Source: Chalciporus piperatus (Eukaryota; Basidiomycota; Agaricomycetes; Boletales; Boletaceae). Taken from it: DNA of 42,429 nucleotides. Numbering within the stretch: the stretch's first letter is position 1; each line of letters begins with the position of its first letter. Positions 1 through 10,669 of the stretch are shown piece by piece. The notes under the pieces are model-generated. The model did no database searches. It saw only the letters and a program-made list of their open reading frames with translations, and was not told the DNA's origin. The translations under genes were made by a program, and so were the position numbers. The stretch covers positions 1 through 42,429 of the forward strand of contig JBBPTG010000207.1 in the NCBI GenBank assembly GCA_038093975.1, in the 5' to 3' direction.

Positions 1-551
1 CCCTCCAGTGACTCACCCGCCTCGTGTCCCACCTCATGGACCCTCCAGTGACTCACCTGCCTCGTGCCCCGCCTCGTACCCCACCTCGTGGGCCTTTCTC
101 TGACTCGTTCGCCTCGTGTTCTCCAGACCTACCTCATATCCGGTCGGCATTTCCTTCCTCTTTGTCATTCCTTTGTCATTCTGTCTTATGCCTCCGTCCG
201 ATCATCGGATGTTCGTCATTTGCCCTTAGTCTTCCCTTTCCCTTCTGGTTGCTTAGTCATTACCTTTGGGATCGTACTTAAGTCCCAGGTTCTCGCGCTA
301 TGACACTCTAACCTTGGTCTACCCGGTCACCTAGCTACCCAGCCTAGTGTCCTATCTAGCTATCCCTCTCTCTCTTTCCTAGTGTCCAAGCTCTCTATGC
401 AATCCATTCCTTGTTGCTAGATCTTGCCTAGAATCCCTGAGTCGTCGCTCTACTCCTGAGTGAGCGCTTGAGTCTTGTCTGGACACCCCAGCAAGCTCTC
501 TCCTTGTTCCTACCGGGTCTACGTTTGGGCCTACCCGGCACACACGTAACA
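1..551 (+). repeat. 5' LTR, right-hand 551 bp
   Basis: This is identical to 2,871-3,421 and ends in CGTAACA at 545-551, where the two copies diverge abruptly (AAAGACC follows here, CTGATCC follows the other copy). The left 282 bp of this LTR lie outside the window. Confidence 0.8.
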
Positions 552-2588
552 AAAGACCAAGGTTATCTTCTTGTGGCCTACTGTTATGTAGTTGCCTTCC
601 ACCACTCCTTGTCACCTTGGCCGTCACCCTTCTGCTCACCCGCCTCAGACCGCTCGTCTGGAGGATCCCCACTCCTCAAGTCATCGCTTGGAGGAGATTT
701 ACCCTTGTCCAACTCTTAGTTGAGCTCTGGAAACCCTTGCCTGGTGAGGCCATCGTCCTTGATCGCTCTTTGATCACAACATCCTGTCCTTCCCTGTCCT
801 CTGAGGATTTATTCCTCGTCCTGGTCGTTTATCCCTTCGAACCCTGGGCTGGAGAACCCCTTCAGCATCTCCTCAGACCACCAGCTTTAGCTGGAAACCA
901 TTGCTCATTGCTCCTTGACTCGCTTCCCCCTCCTACCGACCCCCCACTTTGAAATCGCGATATCTCCTGATCGGCCCAGCCGAATCGCTCGACCTCTGCG
1001 TCCATATCTTACCCTTGATCCTCTCTGTCCATCGCCGCTTAGATCTCCACGATCGCCCCATCCGTTCCACCGCTATTCGCATTTCCGCCCATTCCTCCTG
1101 GACGATGTTTCCTATTTTGGAACGTTGATATCTCCTGATCCATACAAGCGGATCGTTCGATTCCTACGACGATACCATCCCTTTGGACACCTCTTTCCAT
1201 CGACGCTTAGATCTCCCTGATCCCCCCACTCCTTCCAAAGATATTTGCATTCTCCTCCTCACCCCGCCCTTCGACACCAAATCGATTATATCTCTTGATC
1301 CAACCGACCGTTTTGCGCAACCTCGACGCTCATAACACCCCATTGATGAGTACTTCCTGCTCCAACTGAGATCTCATCGGTCGCTTCACTCGTTCCCGAG
1401 ATATTCGACTTTTCGTCGTCCCATCCTCCTGAAACCCTCCCCCACCCTGTTTTTCCCAGGAATTTTTTTCCGCTCGCCACCCTGGTGCATTGTTCATTGC
1501 ATCCTTCCACTCCTCCCAGCTTCTCTCAGCGCCTTCGCTCCGCTGTACCCCCCCACCCCGGGTCTTGACCTGCGGCCCTTTGGGGTCAAAGGGTCAACTT
1601 TTGCTGCTTCATCAAAAGTTTTTTACGTGGGAGGTGGAGAGGAAGAGGTACTCTGACGACCACGTCCTTCTAAACGAAGGGACGTCGGCGCTCTTGCGCA
1701 CCCCTGCCTTGGAGCAGCTAGCATCGGTCATGCTAGCTGTGCGACGTTTTTGCCCCTTGCTTTCTTTTTCCTTTTCCCTCGTCATCCGGCCTCCACTTCT
1801 ATGTGGGAGGTCATCCTTTGCCCTCATCCCCTGATCTCCATGCCTACATGGGAGGTCACCCTTCACTCTCATCGCTTCTACCTCCTTGATATGAGGTTAA
1901 ACTATCTAACTCCGACCTCCACGTCTACGTGGGAGGTCATCCCCCTTGTCGTCCCTATCCCCTTGATCCTCCTTGGTATGAGGTTAAACTACCTAACCCC
2001 GGCCTCCACATCTATGTGGGAGGTCATCGTTCATCTACCCCTTGATTCCTTGACGCCCGGACTTCGTTCCTCGTCGAGTGTTCCTCCTTGACATGAGACT
2101 AAACTGTCTAACCCCGGCCTCCACATCTACGTGGGAGGTCATCCCTATGTTTCCCCCTTGATACCTTGATGTCCGAGCTTCCCCGCTCGAGTCATTGAGT
2201 GTATCTCCTCAGCATGAGATTAAACTGCTTGGCCTCTCCTCGGTTTACCGAGTGCACTAGCCATCCCCTCATCACCTGATCTCCACTTCTACGTGGGAGG
2301 TCATCATCTCTGATCTGCCTGGCATGGCCTCTCCTCGGTTTACCGAGTGTACTAGCCGTCCATCCTCTCTTCACCTGATCTCCACTTCTACGTGGGAGGT
2401 CATCCTTTCGTCTTCCCTCCCCAGCATGAGGTTAAACTGCCCGGCCTCTCCTTGGTCTGTCGACTGAGTGTACTAGCCCATCCTTCGAATCCCTTGCACC
2501 CTGGCCGCGTTTTACGTCCGCCTAACTCTCTCCACCGCCGCCGCCGACGCTTAGTCTCGTTGGAACTTCGACCATACATGGGAGGTAA
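552..2588. other. Internal region of the LTR element, no retroviral genes
   Basis: I see no conserved retroelement protein in any frame. The open frames are short and of biased composition. From about 1,790 to 2,590 the sequence is built from imperfect modules containing a TCTACGTGGGAGGTCATC core and an ATGAGGTTAAACT core, repeated roughly eight times with variable spacing. Around 940-1,320 there are looser repeats of GATATCTCCTGATC and CGCTTAGATCTCC. A primer-binding site is not obvious immediately after the LTR. Confidence 0.55.
1790..2588 (+). repeat. PPT-like modular tandem repeats (TACGTGGGAGGTCAT core)
   Basis: Cores are visible near 1,800, 1,846, 1,925, 2,014, 2,129, 2,290 and 2,389. 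The last, TACATGGGAGGTAA at 2,575-2,588, abuts the 3' LTR and serves as the presumed polypurine tract. Between cores a second module (ATGAGGTTAAACT plus CGGCCTCCAC) recurs. Confidence 0.65.
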
Positions 2589-3421
2589 TGTTACGATCAC
2601 TACCTGCCCCTATCCTTTTTCCTTGTCTCCGTCTCTCCCCGAGTCCTTCCTTGACTTCCCCGAGTCCTTCCTTGACTTCCCCGAGTCCTTCCTTGACTTC
2701 CCCGAGTCCTTCCTTGACTTCCCCGAACTTCCCCGAGTCCTTCCTTGACTTCCCCGAGTCCTTCCTATCACCTAGACGCTTGATCTACTTCATTGATCCC
2801 TTATCCGCAGTCGGATCTCCGATCTTAGCTCTAGCCCTCGACTTGTCTGCCTCGTGTCCCACCTCGTGGACCCTCCAGTGACTCACCCGCCTCGTGTCCC
2901 ACCTCATGGACCCTCCAGTGACTCACCTGCCTCGTGCCCCGCCTCGTACCCCACCTCGTGGGCCTTTCTCTGACTCGTTCGCCTCGTGTTCTCCAGACCT
3001 ACCTCATATCCGGTCGGCATTTCCTTCCTCTTTGTCATTCCTTTGTCATTCTGTCTTATGCCTCCGTCCGATCATCGGATGTTCGTCATTTGCCCTTAGT
3101 CTTCCCTTTCCCTTCTGGTTGCTTAGTCATTACCTTTGGGATCGTACTTAAGTCCCAGGTTCTCGCGCTATGACACTCTAACCTTGGTCTACCCGGTCAC
3201 CTAGCTACCCAGCCTAGTGTCCTATCTAGCTATCCCTCTCTCTCTTTCCTAGTGTCCAAGCTCTCTATGCAATCCATTCCTTGTTGCTAGATCTTGCCTA
3301 GAATCCCTGAGTCGTCGCTCTACTCCTGAGTGAGCGCTTGAGTCTTGTCTGGACACCCCAGCAAGCTCTCTCCTTGTTCCTACCGGGTCTACGTTTGGGC
3401 CTACCCGGCACACACGTAACA
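2589..3421 (+). repeat. 3' LTR (833 bp), TGTTACG...CGTAACA
   Basis: This is the complete LTR. It contains a short tandem array at about 2,636-2,763 of a 21-bp unit (CGAGTCCTTCCTTGACTTCCC), about five full copies plus a broken one. Downstream flank from 3,422 reads as LINE 3' sequence. Confidence 0.8.
2636..2763 (+). repeat. 21-bp minisatellite inside the LTR
   Basis: The unit CGAGTCCTTCCTTGACTTCCC is repeated head to tail about five times plus a truncated unit (CGAACTTCCC). It is LTR-internal and upstream of the part shared with the window's partial 5' LTR, so its copy number in the other LTR cannot be compared. Confidence 0.85.
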
Positions 3422-3586
3422 CTGATCCTGGTCGTCTACGGGTGATTAAATTTGATAATATGGGTATGTTTGTGTGTTAAGGTAGTGCGAGGGCGCGGAT
3501 AAGGGGATTAGGCGGGGAATAGGTATGGGATTAGATTGGAGGGGGTAATGGGTAGTGGTGTAAGGCGTTGGTTCTAGGTTTTTAAG
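3422..3586 (-). other. Probable LINE 3' untranslated remnant
   Basis: These bases lie between the LTR end and the stop of the LINE RNase H frame. Read on the minus strand they follow the LINE ORF. No poly-A or simple-repeat tail is visible, so the LINE 3' end may have been cut when the LTR element inserted. Confidence 0.4.
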
Positions 3587-4536
3587 TTAGCGAGTTTGCT
3601 GGCGGTTAAGGGAAAGGTCACCGAGGGCCGCTTTGAGGCGGCCCGTTTTGTCTATGTAGTTGAGGAGGTGCGGGACGACGTTCTTGTCGGACAGCAGGAT
3701 AGCGAGATTTGTGGTCTTGCGTTTTACTTTTAGCCAAAGAGCATGCCTTGGCCTCGCGTATTGGGGGCAGGTGAACAGGAGGTGCGTAATGTCCTCAATC
3801 GTGTCTACGCAGTATGCGCACTTGTCCGTGAGCGACTTGGTTATCCTCTTTAGATACTTATTGATCGGGCAGTGGCCTGTTCGTAGCCACATGAGGGCCG
3901 AGGTATGTCTTTTGCGTAAAAGGGTAGATAGGGAGACGAATGAGCCTGCGAGGAGTTTCGGATCAATTAGGTTAATGCGATCGTAACGAGGGGACTTAGC
4001 CCATCTCCTTTTCCAGCGTTCGTGTGTAGTCTTCTTTTGGGCCTGAAGACGCGCTGAGACGCTCAGCGGGAGTGGCGCTTTTCGTAGGAAGATGGGGAGT
4101 CTGCCTTTTGGGCTCGAGCTTCCTGGTCCTTTCGAGGCTTCTTTGGCTTCCTCGTCCGCTCTCTCATTTCCATCAACCCCACTATGACTCGATATCCAGT
4201 TGACCGCCACATCGCGTTTTGTGAGGTTGTTCTCCCGCGTGACAGTGCGCATTGCTCTATTGAATCTGTCCAGTAGGTAGTGGCCGGGCTTGGTGGCGAA
4301 CGAGTTCGCTCCTGACTTGATGGCCGCCTGATTGTCGACGTACAGCGAGACCGGTTTGACTAGGTCAATTTCGTTGTGGAGGAGGTGAGCGGCCAGTATG
4401 AGTCCAACTGCCTCAGCCTCGTACACCGTGTGGTCGTCTTCGCTTCCCAGGAAGTATCTCAGTGAGCGCGTTGTTCCGTCTTGACGATAGAGTACTGCCG
4501 CGGCCCCGACCCCTCCTTCCAGACCAGACCCGTCGC
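3587..4536 (-). pseudogene. LINE reverse transcriptase, RNase H and C-terminal part (split copy)
   Basis: The minus-strand frame encodes an RNase H type I domain: SGLEGGVGAAAVLYRQ just after the catalytic CDG, the Glu of VYEAEAVGL, the Asp of LYVDNQAA, and the C-terminal SSHSGVDGNERADEEA helix. After it comes a Cys/His segment (CAYC...DITHLLFTC) typical of the zinc-like tail of fungal non-LTR elements. It is the 3' half of the frame at 7,661-8,718. The palindromic element 4,537-7,660 separates them, and removing that element with one target copy joins the two frames in phase. The frame ends at 3,587. The LINE would normally copy its own RNA at a chromosomal nick; here it is dead. Confidence 0.85.
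4529..4536. repeat. 8-bp target-site duplication, left copy (CCCGTCGC)
   Basis: CCCGTCGC immediately precedes the terminal inverted repeat and recurs immediately after the other end at 7,661-7,668. An 8-bp duplication is the hallmark of hAT and of KDZ DNA transposons. Confidence 0.85.
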
Positions 4537-5486
4537 CACCTTAGGCAGCACTTTTTGCACAGCCACATGACCTTTCAGGTCAGTTTTTTTGCAGGCAGGA
4601 ATGGACCTCTGAGGGGTACCATCCATCTGCTGATTCCAGTCATTTTCCAATATATTCTGGCATTGAATATGATATATTTAGACCATCTCTAGGATGCTTT
4701 CTGTTGCTTTTCCAGCTGTGCTGGAGGTTTTTTGGAGAGTTTGGGAGAGTTGATGGATGGTTTGCAGATGGTTTCTAGAGGTCTCAAATAGCTCTGAAAA
4801 GCATCCCATTAGCTTATTTAGTAGGTAGCTTTACAGGAAAATCATCTGAAAGCTTTCAGATAGTCAGAAGATGCTTGGCCAGAGGTCTGACAGATGCTTG
4901 GCAGATGCTTGGCAGAGGTTGGAGATGCTTGGCAGATGATTTCAGATGGTTTTATAAATGGTTTTCTAATGCTAATAGGACATTCAACCAATGAAATAAA
5001 AGTCTAATGGAGGCTATAATGCCTCTGGATGGTGCTTTAGATGCTCCAGATGCTCCAGATGGTGCGCTTTTTTGATTACATCATCAGGCACTCAGGCACA
5101 GAATGCTTGAAAGGCTTTCAAATGCTCCAAATGGTCCGCTTTTTTGCTTACATCATCATATCTGCTCAAGCACTCAGGCACAGGATGCTTGAAAAGCGCT
5201 TACATAAGCGCATTTAAGCGGTGACATCACCAGGAACAGTGCCACTACTCCCAGGGTACTACCTTATTAGGAACCTCCACAAACATATGTCATTGCAGAC
5301 ATTTCCCTTCATATTCCTGGTGTTTTCCCATACTACAGGTATCTTACAAGTGTAGATACATGTTATATATGTCACAATGAACAGTTTCTGTCACCTCTTT
5401 GATGATCTGAGACCATCTGCAGGGCAGATATGAGAATAGGGGTAAAAACAAAAACATGACCGCATTTTTGACATATTGATGATGTG
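4537..5486 (+). repeat. Left near-identical arm of palindrome 1
   Basis: This pairs base for base with 6,711-7,660. It contains subterminal runs of GCTTGGCAGATG and AGATGCTCCAGATG motifs, which could be transposase binding sites. Confidence 0.9.
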
Positions 5487-6710
5487 TGTCAATAAGGTAC
5501 ATGCCCAGGCAGTGTTCATGTATATCAACAACACACCAACAGCCCAAGAGACCAGGATCCAAGCTGATGATGCTATGACAGATCCTCCTCCTGACCCTCT
5601 TCTGGTTCTTTGAGACTGTACTGATGGTCTGGATTGTTCAGTGAGCTATGGGACTTCACAAGACAGATATTCCCTTGAGTTCCACCATCACAGAGCCTCC
5701 CCAAAGCTCTCTGAACCCTCTCTGTCCGCTTTTTTCACTTTTTCATGACATATGAATAGACATTGACATAGTGAGAATATGTCAAGGGCAGCTATCCAGG
5801 ACAGTAGTATATATTGCAATCTGTCCCCAGATACCTTCCTGAGGCTCTGGAGTGAATGTGGAAGGATGGGGAGTGATTCTGACATACCATGGGGTGTGGG
5901 AAAATGACTGACAACTTATGAGACTTTACACAACATATGCATTGTGGCATCCACAACACATCAGGGACTATTCTGAGTGGTAGAAAGGGTGTACCTCATG
6001 TATTCTAACAGGTTGGGGGTGTATATATTCCCCAGGTACAAGTAGTAGCTATGTTCCTGACAATTGTTTGTATGTGCACCACTAAAGCAAGTGAACTGTG
6101 TTGGTGATGCAGTAGGAGATTTACTGAAGGTTTCAGCCAGGAACCTAGCTACCACTGGTACCTGAGGGAGATTTACTCCTCCAATCTGTTGGAATGCATG
6201 AGATACACCATTCCTCCCACTCAGAATAGTGCCTGATGTGTTGTGGATGCCACAGTGCATATGTTTTGCAAAGTCTCATAAGTTGTCAGTTATTTTCCCA
6301 CACCCCATGGTATGTCAGAATCACTCTCCCTGCTTCCACACTCACTCTGGAGACTCAGAAGAGGATCCAGGGATAGGTTCCAATGGATATGGCATGCATA
6401 TATAGCTCCCCTTAAGATATTCTCAGCATGTCACTGTCTATTCATATGTCATGAAAAGGTGAAAAAAGCGCCCTGGAAGGGTTCAGAGACCTCTGGAGAG
6501 GGTCTGTAATGATAGAACTCAAGATTACAGTGGTCTGATGGACCTCCATACCTCTGTGAGACAGCACAACCATGGGTACAGCTTCCAAGAGCCAGAGGAG
6601 GGTCAGGAGGAGAATATGTCATAACTTCACCAGCTTCTATCACAGCCACTTGGGCTTGTGATATGTTCTAGGCATATATGAAGGGTGCTTGAGTAGGTAC
6701 TTTATAGACC
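5487..6710. repeat. Diverged inner arms of palindrome 1
   Basis: These arms still pair in register, for example CACATCAGGGACTATTCTG at 5,957 against the complement of 6,222-6,240. Many substitutions are present, and the identity step is at about 5,487/6,710. No gene is recognised. Confidence 0.8.
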
Positions 6711-7660
6711 CACATCATCAATATGTCAAAAATGCGGTCATGTTTTTGTTTTTACCCCTATTCTCATATCTGCCCTGCAGATGGTCTCAGATCATCAAAG
6801 AGGTGACAGAAACTGTTCATTGTGACATATATAACATGTATCTACACTTGTAAGATACCTGTAGTATGGGAAAACACCAGGAATATGAAGGGAAATGTCT
6901 GCAATGACATATGTTTGTGGAGGTTCCTAATAAGGTAGTACCCTGGGAGTAGTGGCACTGTTCCTGGTGATGTCACCGCTTAAATGCGCTTATGTAAGCG
7001 CTTTTCAAGCATCCTGTGCCTGAGTGCTTGAGCAGATATGATGATGTAAGCAAAAAAGCGGACCATTTGGAGCATTTGAAAGCCTTTCAAGCATTCTGTG
7101 CCTGAGTGCCTGATGATGTAATCAAAAAAGCGCACCATCTGGAGCATCTGGAGCATCTAAAGCACCATCCAGAGGCATTATAGCCTCCATTAGACTTTTA
7201 TTTCATTGGTTGAATGTCCTATTAGCATTAGAAAACCATTTATAAAACCATCTGAAATCATCTGCCAAGCATCTCCAACCTCTGCCAAGCATCTGCCAAG
7301 CATCTGTCAGACCTCTGGCCAAGCATCTTCTGACTATCTGAAAGCTTTCAGATGATTTTCCTGTAAAGCTACCTACTAAATAAGCTAATGGGATGCTTTT
7401 CAGAGCTATTTGAGACCTCTAGAAACCATCTGCAAACCATCCATCAACTCTCCCAAACTCTCCAAAAAACCTCCAGCACAGCTGGAAAAGCAACAGAAAG
7501 CATCCTAGAGATGGTCTAAATATATCATATTCAATGCCAGAATATATTGGAAAATGACTGGAATCAGCAGATGGATGGTACCCCTCAGAGGTCCATTCCT
7601 GCCTGCAAAAAAACTGACCTGAAAGGTCATGTGGCTGTGCAAAAAGTGCTGCCTAAGGTG
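6711..7660 (-). repeat. Right near-identical arm of palindrome 1
   Basis: Inverted copy of 4,537-5,486, ending in CTGCCTAAGGTG. Confidence 0.9.
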
Positions 7661-7668
7661 CCCGTCGC
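7661..7668. repeat. 8-bp target-site duplication, right copy (CCCGTCGC)
   Basis: Direct repeat of 4,529-4,536. On the minus strand it encodes part of the LINE motif YCDG, including the first catalytic Asp codon of RNase H. Confidence 0.85.
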
Positions 7669-8718
7669 AGTATACTTTTGTTCCTTGTAGTTGGTCGTCA
7701 TGGTGTGCAATGGAGTTCTCCCTGGTGTCAGCTATTCGGATTTGGTAGGGAACAGTTTCGTTGGGTGGGCGGCGGGCTGGTTGGAGAGTTTCCAGAGCGA
7801 GGGGGTCGATGTTGAATGAATGCGTGAGATGATGGAGGGTCGACTTGTGTCGTTTTACGAAGCGTTTGGACGCCCTTACTATCAGAGCGTGGATGGGATG
7901 GGACGGTGGGTGGGACGACAGCCGTATTGCCGCGCGGTGGCAGAGGTTCTGTATCCGTAGGTCAATGGGCATCAGTTTTGAGTGCGCTTCCAACACGTCC
8001 GTAGCTGTGGAGCGAAGGGCTCCCGTTATGCTTAGCATGGCCAGACGCTGCACTTTCCCCAATTTCTTAGCCATGCCTGCTGAACCCCTTTGTATCTCGT
8101 CACCTGCACCTGAAAAGAGCGGGGTGAACCATACGTCAGCCGCGTATAACATTTTTGGGAGAGCGACTGAAGTGTATAGCTGCCGCATGAGCGCTAGCGG
8201 GACTCCTTTCGATGGGAGCGACAGCCTTCGGAGCTGCATGACATACGCCGTTCCTCTGCCTACAGCGTGGTTGACGTGCGCGTGCCACCGGAGAGCCTCG
8301 TCTACCAGGACTCCCAGGAACCGGTGAGTCTCGACGGGGGTAATAATTGTGCCGCGTACGTTGATCGGTACGCGGTCTTTTTTGTTCTGTGGGGTAAAGT
8401 CGATCAGTGCGAATTTGGAGGTTTCGAATCGAGAGTTGTGGTCGCTGGACCACTCGAATCCTCCTCCTCTTCGTTCGAGCATGTCCACGAGGATTCTATG
8501 CGCCTCTTGGGTGGTGTCAGCTATTGCCATAAGGGCTGTGTCGTCGACAAAGGCTAGCGTGCGTTCACTGCTTCCCTCCGCGATGTCTACGAGGTCAGCG
8601 TTATAAATAATGTATAGCACCATTGACAAGGGGTCGCCCTGCCCGATGCTGTTGGTGATATCAATCCAATCTGAAACGTGACCATCGAACACGAGACGAG
8701 TGCGACGTCCTTCTAGTA
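7661..8718 (-). pseudogene. LINE reverse transcriptase, palm/thumb part (split copy)
   Basis: The minus-strand frame carries the RT segment NSIGQGDPLSMVLYIIYNADL and the catalytic FVDD box (codons near 8,540-8,560), followed by the thumb and connection regions (ETHRFLGVLVDEALRW, LPKMLYAADVWF). It ends at KVYCDG, where the RNase H domain starts and palindrome 1 is inserted. The upstream RT fingers and endonuclease are missing because the frame runs into palindrome 2 at 8,718/8,719 (VLEGRRTRLVFDG is the first LINE sequence). Codons beyond 7,660 in this open frame belong to the palindrome. It resembles Tad/jockey-like fungal LINEs that carry RNase H. Confidence 0.85.
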
Positions 8719-9652
8719 CATCAGCAAGACTGTAAAAAGTCTGAAATGACTGGAGCTTACTTGTCTGACTGGAGCCAGTCAGACAAGTGAGCCAGTAGCC
8801 AAGTGCCCCAGGCATCCAGTAGTCTCAGTCATCCAGTAATCAAGTGTTCCAGTCATCCAATAGTCTCAGTCATCCAGTAGTCCAGTGAGTCAGTGCTCCA
8901 GTAACCTCAGTAGTCTCAGTCATCCAGTCATCCAGTCACCAAGTTGTTTCGGTGGTCCCAGTCATCCAGTCATCCAGTCACCAAGTCATTTCAATAGTCC
9001 CAGTGGCCCAGTGGCCAAGTGCTCCAATCATCCAGTCATCTCAGTCACTCAGTAGTCCAGTGGTCCAGTCACCCAGTCAATTCAGTGTGGCAGTGCTCCA
9101 GTGGTCCAGTCACCCAGTCAATTCAGTGTGGCAGTGCTCCAGTGGTCCAGTCACCCAGTCAGTTCAGTGTGGCAGTGCTCCAGTCATCCAGCCATCCAGT
9201 CATCCAGTAGTCCAGTAATCCAGTAGTCAAGTACTTCAGCAATCCAGTAGCCCAGTAGCCCAATTGACAAGTGATTCCAGTAATCCAGTAATCCAGTCAC
9301 TCAGTGCTCCAGTAGTCCAGTAATCCAGTAATCCAATAATCCAGTCACCTAGTAGCCCAGTAGTCCAGTTGACAAGTGATTCCAGTAGCCTAATTACTCA
9401 GTATGACAGTCAGCCAGTCATCCAGTATACCATTGGGCTCAGAAACCTAGTCACTCAGGAATCCAGAAACTCGAGTGTTCAAGAAGCCAATTATCACAGA
9501 AGCCAAGTAATTCTAATCCTCGAGAAATCTCAAAGTCCTAGGAGGCCAATGGCCAGAGATTTAATAGGGTAGCTTCAGATACATATATGTTTGTGTATCT
9601 AATACAATGTATTTACGAGTGGTTACATGGCGAGAGGGCTCGACAGGCACCG
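8719..9652 (+). repeat. Left arm of palindrome 2 (CAGTNNNN octamer array)
   Basis: Inverted match to about 11,276-12,209. From 8,830 to about 9,430 nearly every eight bases starts with CAGT, the following four being variable (CATC, GGTC, CACC, AATC and so on). A block of about 42 bp (TTCAGTGTGGCAGTGCTCC and so on) is tandemly repeated three times around 9,080-9,185. Confidence 0.85.
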
Positions 9653-10460
9653 GACTTGTCATCTCGACATGACACGGGCAAAGGAAGACCTTGCTCAACT
9701 TAAGCTCATCACGACGCCCCTGCTCTGACTCAATATGTTGACGACGAATGGTCCCACGGCGCATATCGGTTGTGTTTCCGGTGGTAACCACCGCCGGCCG
9801 GAAGTCTCCGCCAGAGTCGCTGCCGCGAGACGCAAGTCTCGGCATCTTTGCTGCATAACGAGTGGCAGGAGGAGCGAATGGGTTGACGAATGCATAAGGG
9901 ACACTGTGAACGGACGAGGGTGAGTGTGTGCCACCGCTGCGACTGTGCCTGCCAGAGGTGAGGCCGTTGGAGGAAAGCTCACCACGACCACGAGTGGTGG
10001 ATGAGATAGTGTGATGGTGGTGGTGCCACTCAGCATGGTGACGATGTCCGCGTTCTCGCTCGTGTTCACGTTCGCGTTCATAATGGGAGGATGAAGGGAC
10101 AGCCATTTTCGCTGGAGAGTTCCTGACGCTTACCGAATGAGACGGCGACAAGGAACCAGTGGGATCGCGTGGACGGGGCGTGGTGAATAAAGGTGGGAGT
10201 GGCTAGGAGTGAGGAACGTACCTGGGAGCACTTTCAGGAAGCGGCGTCGAGGCCGTTTATTCCATCTTGAAAATCCAGTTCGTCTTGCGGATGGGATTTC
10301 GGAGAGTCCGGTGTGAGCGAGACTGGGCGACTCTTCTTCCATGGGCTGGCGACCTTTTCCACGCTCGAAGTGGCAGGTGAGATGGGATGCTGGGGGCTGA
10401 AGCTTGAAGCGTCAAGCGCCGAGCGTTGGAGTCTTGGTTGGACTGTAGTAAAGTCGTAGT
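9653..10460 (-). pseudogene. Captured gene fragment, left inner arm
   Basis: On the minus strand, protein-like sequence reads SSVEKVASPWKKSRP and TPDSPKSHPQDELDFQDG (about 10,240-10,400), then a splice-like GTACG. A second stretch reads SPAKMAVPSSSHYEREREHER, a His-rich AEWHHHHH, and SVPYAFVNPFAPPATRY (10,140 downward). This looks like exons of a low-complexity nuclear-type protein; I do not recognise the family. The right inner arm carries a diverged, inverted partner with the same order, so the two copies face away from a common centre. Confidence 0.5.
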
Positions 10461-10669
10461 TCAACAGACGTGTTCAACGTGCGGTGTGCTTACCAAGCTT
10501 ACATAATATTGCAGTGCGACTCTGAGCCACCTTGCTCAAGTCCAACAACAATAACCTACAACAACTTGAACGTTGCTCATTTGCTGCTCGTCGTCAGCGT
10601 TTCAACCCCCAGCGACCAGCACGACGACCTCCGAGTCGGCGAAACAGGTTTTCTGCCCCGCCCCACCTA

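Larger units (their letters stand above)
1..3421. mobile_element. Non-autonomous LTR retrotransposon (5' LTR cut by window edge)
   Basis: Bases 1-551 repeat exactly, as far as I can see, at 2,871-3,421. The complete downstream copy runs 2,589-3,421 (833 bp). It begins TGTTACG and ends CGTAACA, a perfect 7-bp inverted terminus typical of LTRs. A purine-rich GGGAGGTAA directly precedes the 3' LTR and would be the polypurine tract. The roughly 2.0 kb interior contains no recognisable gag, protease, RT or integrase, so this is a LARD/TRIM-like derivative that would depend on another element's enzymes. Identity of the LTR copies implies recent insertion. The target-site duplication cannot be checked because the left end lies outside the window. 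The strand follows from the PPT position: the element reads left to right. Confidence 0.8.
4537..7660. mobile_element. Giant palindromic (fold-back) non-autonomous DNA transposon, 3,124 bp
   Basis: The two ends are perfect inverted copies beginning CACCTTAGGCAGCAC and are flanked by CCCGTCGC direct repeats. Bases pair around a centre at 6,098/6,099 with constant coordinate sum 12,197. The outer 950 bp of each arm look identical with no indel. The inner arms still pair in register almost to the centre but at clearly lower identity (roughly 75-88% by eye). There is no transposase frame; small frames such as 5,688-5,885 and 6,312-6,509 are mirror images of each other. The 8-bp duplication points to hAT or KDZ enzymes acting in trans. 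It is inserted in a LINE RNase H domain. Confidence 0.9.

Noticed and set aside
4537..7660. Firm assignment of palindrome 1 to hAT or to KDZ
   Set aside because: The 8-bp duplication fits both, and no transposase or family-specific terminus can be matched from the sequence alone.
8830..9430. CRISPR-like array (regular repeats with variable spacers)
   Set aside because: The unit is 8 bp with 4 variable bases, in a eukaryotic palindromic element; it does not resemble repeat-spacer arrays.
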